Shown here: positions 56,286-64,000 of the stretch, piece by piece | Numbering within the stretch: position 1 is the stretch's first letter | Layout: every line of letters starts with the position of its first letter | NCBI GenBank assembly: GCA_030549495.1 | Contig: JAUIRK010000959.1 | Location: forward strand, 265,001 to 329,000 | DNA: 64,000 nucleotides | Reading direction: 5' to 3' | Source of the DNA: Nectonema munidae | Taxonomy: Eukaryota; Nematomorpha; Nectonematoida; Nectonematidae | Position numbers and translations under genes: made by a program | The notes under the pieces: generated by a model | What the model was told of the DNA's origin: nothing | Databases searched by the model: none | The model's input: only the letters and a program-made list of their open reading frames with translations

Positions 56286-57550
56286 TCTAAAAAACTAAGG
56301 CTAATAATCTTGTGCTAATGAAAATAGAAAATATTCTCTTCTTTCAATTTTAGAAAATATCCTATGCTTTTTTTTAGAGTAGGGGGGGGGGATAACAGAA
56401 AAGTACCGAAAAATCTTATTTATAAGCAATTTTACCTTCAAAATATTCAAAGGGTGTTTTGTGCTCTGGTAGAAAAATTTGTTTCTTTTTCTAAGAAAAA
56501 TAAAAAATAGGCCTCTGCGGACATCCAAGGGAATAAAAATTTTGAAGCATGCGAGGGTCGATTTTTATGGTTAATCTTCTTTTAAAATTGCATAGATGTC
56601 ATTCTTACAATCCTTTAAAGTGAAGAGATCAAGACAAGTAGTAGTAAAAGCTAAGTCATTATGAAACTTTTGAAAATGCAAGCCCAGAGCAGTATTCTAA
56701 TTTTGATACTTTATATTTTGAGTGTATTCCCCATGTCGAAAGATCACAGGTCCACCGATTTCCCCAATATAAGAATGATGACAAATATTAATGACAATTA
56801 ATTCGCATTTAACATCGCACCTATGGGATTTAGGAGTACACGTTGGAGGCCTGCGGTATGTCAATATTCTTTGTTTTTTGTATTTATGAGTTTAATATGA
56901 ATGCTTGTCTTTTATATTCTTTTTTTATAAGCCAAAAAAGATATCTTAACTATAATCGGATTGAAGTTGTGTTGATATAAACATTTAATATCTCCAGGAA
57001 TATCATGATCTTTTTCAACCTTTTTCATGAAATTATTATAACAGTGTTTTAACAAAGGAGAGAGGAAATTCATGTTTAAGGAAATTTTTCATTTTCTTGA
57101 TTTCAATGACATATTACACACAAATGACAATGATTAATGTGTAAAGAAAAAAGGCCGTCCAAGTTTGCTCTAAGTAATCTGAGATTCCGAATAGTCGCCC
57201 ATGATCAAAATGGCTCCGATTTGGAACTTCCTTTGACTCGAACTTGGGATGCATCGAAACTTTTGGCCATTCCGTTCAAACTACGAGATTTCATTGTATT
57301 CAAAATTTCTTAAAAGATAAATTTTTAACCATTATGGTCATCAATGGATCTTCAACTATCAACTGGAGGAGGAGGGTGACGAGTTGCTGCGATTGGAGTA
57401 AAATGTGTAAAGAAAAATTTTACCGATAAAATTTAGAGCGATTAGTGTAACTTATATGATAGACATATGCTAGATACATACTCGTATACCACCTCATTAT
57501 CTTCCGAAACCTCAAAAGAGTGAAGTAGTGCGACACCCCGTCTTAATTTT
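56286..57550 (-). other. Mostly unassigned; one possible exon at 56850-56697
   Basis: After a good acceptor (cataccgcag), minus-strand 56850-56697 reads PPTCTPKSHRCDVKCELIVI, then NICHHSYIGEIGGPVIFRHG, ending IKYQN and a stop. Cys spacing and codon use look protein-like but I recognise no family and found no partner exon. A run of nine G lies at 56383-56391. Otherwise nothing seen. Confidence 0.3.
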
Positions 57551-58101
57551 GAATTCGAGTCAAAACACCCGAAAACCAAAACGCCCGAAACCAAAACGCC
57601 CGGTAACAAAACACCCGATACAAGGACGTCTGAAACTTGAATCTACAAAAAAACCTTTAAAAATTTAAGATTTTTTCATGTATCTATGCTTTTTTCCAAT
57701 TATTATCTTATATTTTTTTCTAAGAATATGTTCAATTTAACACTTTGTTGTTTCACATGCATAAAAAACAGATACAAGATTTCTAATTGATCAATCTTAT
57801 CGAATCGAAGTACTCCTGAAATTTTGAACCAAAATCAGAAAATATTTATATTCTTGTTTTCCTGTTTAAATTAGTCACATCTTTTCTGGTTTCAAACTGA
57901 TTTTCCGTTTAAATCGGTAGCTTAATTGTTTTTCAAACCAAAGAAATAATGTATTTTTGTATGATCACTTTTATCTTTCAAGTCAAATTGATCACTATCA
58001 TTTCGTGTCAAATCGACCGTTTTGAAAACTGTTCAAATAGAATAAACTTCAAAAAATAGTAGCGCCCGAATTATTATATTTGGGCGTTTTGACCCGGCAC
58101 C
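57551..58101. mobile_element. MULE-type MITE with perfect 9-bp target duplication
   Basis: Target duplication cttaatttt at 57542-57550 and 58102-58110. Left end GAATTCGAGTCAAAACACCC; right end reversed GGTGCCGGGTCAAAACGCCC. The left arm repeats the phrase CCGAAAACCAAAACGCC, like the 6325 element. 551 bp, non-coding. Confidence 0.8.
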
Positions 58102-58261
58102 CTTAATTTTATTCATTATAATCAAAACCATATTCCTTGATTTAGCAGTAAATTTTGATATTTTTATATAACGTTTTCCCGCTGTTTGATTTGATATAAC
58201 AAAGGGGAGATAATTGAGTGAGAGTCATTGTACTTTTGAATCTTCATTCAAACACATAATA

Positions 58262-60272
58262 CTCTTTTCACTTTAAGTGCGCCCTTTTTTTACTTCAAAT
58301 GCGTTCTTTTTCACTAAAAAGTGAGCCATTTCATTTTTAAAACTGTTCAGATTTCATAATTTGTTTTTCAAAATATAGAATTTGAACTATAAATTTATCC
58401 AAAATTAATGTTTATAAAATTTTCCGAAAACAGTAGATGTTATCTTTTTTTATCAAAGTTAATGAAAAAAGGCAAAAGAAGAAAGAGATTAAAATGAAAA
58501 TTTAAAAAAGGTGATAATCAGAAAACTTTATTTTAATAACAATGATTTGGATTATACTTTTCTCCATTCATGGCCAAGTTTAGATTGAAAAATATTTATC
58601 TGTAGACATTGTTTAAACCCAATATTGTAATTGCCTTTACTGCTTCTTTTATAACTTCCTGGATATCATACGTTGTGTTGTCGTTAGACATCGTTTGTCT
58701 ACATCTACTCTTAATTTTTGAAAAAACATTTTCAATGGGATTCAGCATGTATGAAATGAGAATGGTATTGAAGCTTGACACGATTACTGTTTTGCATGAA
58801 AAAATCCTTGTTTTTTTGCGTGTTGTGGATGGTCGCATTGTCCATTATAAGCCAATGTACGTTTCCATTTTTAGGTAGTTCTTGTAGAAACGTCTCCAAA
58901 AACACCAGACACTTTTCTGCATTTACAGCAGAGTTATACCATTTATAGTGAAGGATTTTGTTACAGTTGGTTGCCAACAGAAGAGAAGTATTTTTTTATT
59001 TTTGTGTTGGAATGACTGTTACAGCTTTTGTGCCTTTTCTGGACCTGGCATATACTCTTGTGGGAAAATTGTTAAACCCAGATTCGTCAATGAAAACATA
59101 CAAGCCATAGTAATTTGGGGCGTTACTTGCCATATGTAAAGCATATTCTTGCCTTAATGTGACACTTCTATCCGAATTCACAGATTCAATTTTTTTACTC
59201 GCCCTTTTCAGTGTTAATTTTATTTTCTTTACAAGCTGATAATGAATAGAAGTTTTACTCGTTTCAAAAGCAAATCTTGATTTGAGTTTGTCTTTCATTT
59301 CTTGTAGAATCAGTGTTGAGCAATCTTCTATAGCTTTTTCAATAGACAGCAACTTTTGATCATCAAAAGCACTTGTTTTGTGTCCTCCATGCTTTCTAAC
59401 TCCATTGTTTTCTTTGTGCCTGTATATTAATGAATTTGCTGTTGAATATTTTAAAAACAGTATATTCGCAGCATCTTTAATACTAAAATTATTCTCGATG
59501 ACTAAATCCACAAGCTTTTCCTTTTTTTCAAACGAAACTTTTTCAGGCATTCTGACGGGTTGAAGTTAAAAAGTCAATAGAAAAAAAGAAAGAATTGGAA
59601 ACGTATTGCGAAAAACAAATAGAAGCTTGCAGAATACGCAAGTCCTTTTATACTCCCTTTCAGAGAACCAATACGAATGCACTTGCTTTCTTCAATTTTC
59701 TTCATTTTGAAGTATTTTGTGCTTGTTTTTCTTTGGACTTTGATCATTCATGACTAAATTTTTGCTTCTTTTGATACGTTGTTTGTTCAGTGTTTATGAA
59801 CTGCTTCCACTTGAAGGGGTCTTTTTATTTTTTAACGTTTTAAGCAAAATTTATGATTTCAGTAACAAAAACAAAGCAAAAAATAAATAAAATAAGCAGA
59901 TTTTTCCAAGTTAGGCTTTATGTTTAAATATTTTTCCGTGATAACTGAGATATAATGAATACCTAGACATCCTAATAAACACAATAGAAAGTTTTTTTTC
60001 TGAAAGAAGCATAAACTTTATCAAGAACATGAATCGAAGTGTTAGGGAGTGTTTGGAAAAAAACGAAAAAATGTAACCTGAAAAAAACCTTGACAAGAAT
60101 TAAAGAATCTTAGTTTTGTCTGAATCTAAAGATACATGTTTTTTAATCTCAACTTGCCCATGAATGGAGTGAAGTACGATCTAAATCATTATTATTTTCT
60201 GCTTTATCAATTTTACTTAAAGTGAAAAAAGGCGCTATAATGTGAAAAAGGGCGCACTTAAAGTAAAAACCG
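58262..60272 (-). mobile_element. Tc1/mariner-superfamily transposon with doubled TIR motif
   Basis: The TIRs share TTACTTTAAGTGCGCCC or TCACTTTAAGTGCGCCC (left 58269 on, right reversed from 60267) and lie directly next to TA on both sides (58260-58261, 60273-60274). Inside each TIR the motif is repeated in diverged form about 25-30 bp further in. 2011 bp. The transposase lies on the minus strand at 59550-58596. No other ORF. Confidence 0.85.
58596..59550 (-). pseudogene. Tc1/mariner-type DDE transposase, two breaks
   Basis: Starts MPEKVSFEKKEKLVDLVIEN, a helix-turn-helix start, with a second DNA-binding part around RKHGGHKTSAFDDQ. Catalytic motifs: YVFIDESGFN (first Asp), HWLIMDNATIHNT (second Asp) and LNPIENVFSKIK (Glu), the last two about 36 residues apart. 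This is the DDE_3/IS630 type. Total about 317 residues, a normal length. An in-frame stop lies between PTQK and KNTSLLLATNCNK (about 58995), and a frameshift lies in an A-run just after the second Asp (about 58815). All three acidic residues persist, so the copy died recently. Confidence 0.85.
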
Positions 60273-60740
60273 TATATTTCTACAATATACGCAGATTTTG
60301 CTGTGCATTTAATCTGATACTTTTTTTATAATTGCTCCGCATTTTATTTGAAATAATGAAAATAGGAAGGTAACTGAGTAAAATCCGTGTATTTTTGAAA
60401 GGGAATAGAGAAGAAATTTTTACCGGTCTCTATGTCATAGTGGTACCATAACGAAGTATTAGAGTGGTAAAATAGAATCATAGTACATTTTCTGATTTAA
60501 TCCTGTTAAGAATAAAAGTATTTTATACTCATAGTTAGATAATGTCATTTTTAAAAGATATTTTTAGGCTTATGGTTCGGGTTAGATAACACAGCGCGAC
60601 GGTTTTTGTTTATTACTGGAAATTTGGCGCTGATTCCGAATCTGTATTTGGTTTTTTCGTAACATCGACGTTACAAAAGATATAAGCTAATTTGCTATAT
60701 AACTGTTTCTGTTTTAAACTATAGTTTTTGTTTCAGTTAA
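60273..60740. other. Unassigned region
   Basis: No feature supported. 60590-60680 is slightly GC-richer and may be the leader of the following gene copy. Confidence 0.35.
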
Positions 60741-60749
60741 AATAATATA

Positions 60750-62400
60750 GTTCAATATTTGCATTTAATTATTAAAAATGCTTCTCGGGCATGTAAAAAC
60801 AATCCAGATTCTCTGTTATGTCTGCGGATATCATGTTGGACAAAAACTATTTCCTATACAATAGAAAAGGGATCTAAATATTGGTCCGCCTATAAACTCT
60901 ATTTTGGCATGCAAATGGAAGACCAGGACAAAAGTTGGACACCCCATGTCATTTGTGGAAGCTGCTGTTCGACTTTGGAGGCATGGCTAAGAGGTAATTT
61001 ATTGACACAAATTACCATAATTTAGAAGTAGTGTCAATTTATTTTTTAGGAACAAGATCTATGCCTTTCGCCATTCCATGAATTTAGAGAGAGCCAACAA
61101 ATCATACTGATGATTGTTATTTTTGTATGGTCGACGTAACGAAATACAGAAAACTAAAGGGAAAATAGAGCAAACTAAACTAGCCTATTATTGCTTCAAT
61201 TGCTCCAGTCCTCATGATGTAACCTTGCCAGTTCCTTCCCCTCCTGAGAAAGTAAATATGATTGGATATCATGAAGCTTTATAATCAACCAAAAATGTTT
61301 AATTTTAATGTTTAAAAACGTATATTTCAGGTAACTGATTTGAATGAAATTGAATTTGAAGACCTTGATGAATTTATTTCTGATGATGATAGAGTTACGA
61401 AAAAATTTAACGTCTCCACATTTTCCAAATCAAAATAAGCTGAATGATTTGATTAAATACTTGAATTTTTCAAAAGAAGAAACTTCTACAAGACAATTGC
61501 AGAGTTGGTGTCAAAAAACCAGACATGAAAATATTCCAAATATGTTTTTGTAAATATGTAGAAGGCCTTTTTGGTGCAATTGGAATTGATCACATTGCAT
61601 CAGAGTGGAGACTTTTCATTGGTAGTTCTGGTCTAAAAGCAGTATTGCTGCACAATGGAAACGCGTGGCCTTCAATTCCAGTTGGTCATTCTACACACAT
61701 GAAGGAAGACTATGTTAATGTTAAAATTTTGCTAATAAAAATTTCAAATGGGAAGTATGCGGGGATTTCAAAATGCAAGGGTTTCTGTTAGAATTGCAGC
61801 AAGGTTTTACTAAATACTCCTACTACATAAGTTTATGGAACAGCAGAGATGTAAAAGATCATTATGTAAAAAAATTTGGCCTCAAAGAGCTCACCTTGAA
61901 CCTGGTAGTCATGATACCATAAATCAGCTCCTCGTTCACCCCGAAGAATTTAGCTTCCTCCTCTACATATAAATTAGGACTCGTTAAACAGTTTGTGAAA
62001 GCATTGGACCTTGGCGGTGATTAAATTGCTTTTCAGCAAATTAGAATTTTGTTTCCTAAGCTTTCCGATGATAAATCAAAAGGTGGAATTTTTACAGGAC
62101 CTGATGTTAAAAAGTTTTTAAATTGCAAAACATTTGCAAATGGCCTTAATTCAACTGAAAGAAGAGCTTAGGATGCATTTAGAAGTGTCGTTACTCGGTT
62201 TTTAGGAAATAAAAAAGATAAAAATTATGAAGCAAATTTTAGAAACTTGGTAAATGCGTATAAAGAGATGGGCTGCAGGATGTCGCTAAAGCTCATTTTT
62301 TAGATTCGCATTTGGGTGTTTTACAGAAAATCTTGGTGATGTGAGCGAGGAGCATGGAAAGCGAAATAGTGGCCAATAAAAAATTTATTAATAAGACTTA
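60750..62400 (+). pseudogene. Decayed copy of a repeated arthropod protein family (function unknown)
   Basis: Pieces: CKNNPDSLL, KYWSAYKLYFGMQMEDQDKS and WTPHVICGSC near 60790-60990; FMVDVTKYRKTKGK-like sequence near 61120; LNDLIKYLNFSKEETSTRQL near 61440; CKYVEGLFGAIGIDHIASEW, RLFIGSSGLKAVLLHNGNAW and HSTHMKEDYVNVKILL at 61545-61730; SLKAHFLDSHLGVL near 62290. I recall near-identical blocks in many uncharacterised arthropod proteins that occur in high copy. Short GT-AG introns seem kept at about 60994-61049 and 61252-61330, so it was not copied from mature RNA. Several frame breaks. No TIRs were found and the class is unknown. Confidence 0.6.
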
Positions 62401-62570
62401 ATTATGGAATAATTTGAAGAAGACAGAAAAATTAAAAAAGCTTTGTTTGAGAAGAGATATAAAGAAAAATGATGATAATTATTAAAAGAATCAGGATTAA
62501 AGCGAGTGCTTATTTTTTGTGTGTGGGAAGAAGAAGGATCTTTTCGCTAGTAAGAAGTGTTCTCGTAGGT

Positions 62571-63002
62571 TTAGGGGTGAAAGCGCGCTTCTTTTTTGAT
62601 GAATGGAGAATTTCGGTTGTCCTGGCGATCGGCAGAGCTTTGAGGAGGATGAGGCCGTGGATAGTTGAATGAGTGCTGATTCAATGCATGACGACTGCAT
62701 CTCCTGACTCTGTCACCATCAAGCGGCTCAAAGTGGTGGAATAGTTCAGTGTGAGGCTTGTTATACGCCTGACGTCGCGCTTGGGAATAAGAAGCCTGAG
62801 GAGCAGTGAAGCTGACATTTTTGTTGTGTCGATATTGGTTGCGGGATTGGTAGGAATCTAGATAAGGTGAGCCTGGGGAGCCATTTTTGGAACCTCTGTT
62901 GTGATTGATATTACGGCTGGCTCCTATTCTTTTAGTATTTCGCACTGGAGGGGGTGGTGAGAGTAAACTATTTTTAACTGCTACAGGCATTTCATAAGAA
63001 GC
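62571..63002 (-). CDS. Possible host exon, low-complexity Ser/Arg/Asn-rich protein
   Basis: A 139-codon open frame, GC-richer than its surroundings, from MPVAVKNSLLSPPPPVRNTK to FIKKEARFHP. The frame is open upstream to an acceptor-like ttttaag at 63003 (giving SYEMPVAV), so it may be an internal or terminal exon. Composition is rich in Ser, Asn, Arg, His and Pro, with an acidic-basic mix typical of disordered regions. No domain recognised and no partner exon found. The opposite-strand frame 62469-62672 is taken as a shadow. Confidence 0.4.
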   Translation of the reverse strand, partial: ASYEMPVAVKNSLLSPPPPVRNTKRIGASRNINHNRGSKNGSPGSPYLDSYQSRNQYRHNKNVSFTAPQASYSQARRQAYNKPHTELFHHFEPLDGDRVRRCSRHALNQHSFNYPRPHPPQSSADRQDNRNSPFIKKEARFHP

Positions 63003-63930
63003 TTAAAATGGAGATTAAAAGCGATTAATGGCGTTTTTGCATAAAAAAAGCGCAGGATAGAGACGCAACACTTAGAAAATAACTCATGTTTAAGTCGTAT
63101 TGTTACATATGTAAAGATATTTAAATATACCAAAATCAGGTAGCCGAAATTGGCTTTCGGGACAATTATGATAATATGCATTGATTAAAAAAGCTCACTC
63201 TTGTCGTATTTATTAGAGATGATATAGTTAGTTCTTTTTTATCAAGATAAATTTAATAGTGCGTTTTGAAAATCTTTACAATATTTGAACGTCTTGATCA
63301 TTCTTTATCGCAATTAGTAAATTTGTGAAATTCCTTAAGGAAAAATCACCTAACTAAATATTAATTAATTATTTTTATAAATTCTTCAATCAGAACTAGA
63401 AAATTAAAAAAATCTACTTTTCTCCAATGGATTCCCTCTACTACTTGTAGAAGATACAATAATAAAGGCTATTTCAAAACTTGAAAATCCCCACCCAAAA
63501 TTCCTTGGTCCTGAAAAAGCTTTAATTCCCATTGTTCTCTGCTTCAAACTCAAAAATTCTTAAGAACAAAGTGGAAAAAGCTTTCAATCCAACGTATTAA
63601 GCTTAAACCTATTTTAGCTTTTAGGCATTTTTTATCCTTCGTTAACAAAGACTTGCCTGCCGCTCAAATACCTTTCAAGTGATATAGTACTCTTTCTAAG
63701 TTCTTGTGGATCCCAGTTCATTGAGCAGACGAGTATGAATATATATTTTATGAAAAGGGGTCCCATCTTTTATTTTATTTATTTCCACGCTAATAACTTT
63801 TTTATCCTTATCCATTTGAATGAAATGTTGCTTCATTTCATTTAACTACGTTTACAATTGAAGAAAGCTGTTTGAAAGAACTCTTTCTTGTATTACAATT
63901 AAAGGTTTGCTTGTTATATACAAAGTAAAA
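63003..63930. other. Unassigned AT-rich region
   Basis: No gene or repeat could be supported. Confidence 0.4.
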
Positions 63931-64000
63931 GCTCGATAACTCGAAACTTCGCTGAACTCCAAAATTAATTTCAGTCCTGGTTCCACTTGTATTTTCCTTG
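63931..64000. repeat. Pogo/Tigger-like terminal fragment at the window edge
   Basis: The words agctcgataactcgaaactt, gctgaactcc and ctggttccact resemble the terminal region of pogo/Tigger-type transposons, which often consist of repeated CGATAACTCGAA words. The element would continue beyond, or be truncated at, the window end. Confidence 0.4.

Noticed and set aside
1-64000. LTR retrotransposon, endogenous virus or Polinton remnants
   Set aside because: No paired LTRs, gag-pol, integrase, capsid or protein-primed polymerase signature recognised; reverse transcriptases here are of LINE type.

Overview
This looks like one stretch of an AT-rich arthropod nuclear genome. Introns are about 50 bp where exon joins can be read. 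The repeat load is that of an arthropod, and the one clear host gene is a secreted-type M12B metalloprotease. A crustacean such as a parasitic copepod would fit, but that is a guess. I see no rRNA, no CRISPR, no intact tRNA, and no LTR or virus-like element that I can support.

Layout. 0-3 kb: a decayed copy (copy A) of an unclassified transposon-like protein family, then a complete but dead hAT element with target duplication. 3.4-12.9 kb, minus strand: a spliced M12B (reprolysin-type) metalloprotease gene. Its introns hold MULE-type MITEs, a tRNA-derived SINE and a damaged RTE-type LINE. 12.9-26 kb: mostly non-coding, with four hAT MITEs bearing TIRs (three with perfect 8-bp target duplications), a decayed hAT, a satellite-rich piggyBac-like fragment and a 1.45-kb foldback element.

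26.05-36.56 kb is the most structured region. It is a piggyBac element with 16-bp TIRs whose 5' leader contains a 253-bp tandem duplication. Each duplicate has been entered by a different Mutator-like (MULE) transposon of about 3.6-3.7 kb. One MULE still shows an intron-bearing transposase with its acidic triad. The other has 1.2-kb terminal inverted arms. 36.5-41 kb: a LINE ORF1 fragment, hAT pieces and another MULE transposase fossil. 41.1-47.3 kb: a second copy (copy B) of the unclassified family, split by a 3.9-kb TTAA-flanked non-autonomous piggyBac-like element that is built largely of two arrays of about 150-bp repeats.

48-50.3 kb: CA-rich simple repeat carrying a Tc1/mariner-type MITE and a short MULE. 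50.9-54.9 kb: a dead Jockey/CR1-like LINE. 55.4-56.3 kb: a Merlin transposase. 57.5-60.3 kb: a MULE MITE and a Tc1/mariner-superfamily element with its transposase. 60.7-62.4 kb: a decayed intron-bearing copy of a protein family repeated in arthropods. 62.6-63.0 kb: a possible host exon. The window ends in a pogo/Tigger-like terminus.

The genes do not form a pathway. The biological story is serial nesting, from which insertion order can be read, and a swarm of GG...CC-ended MULE MITEs whose terminal repeats share short motifs.
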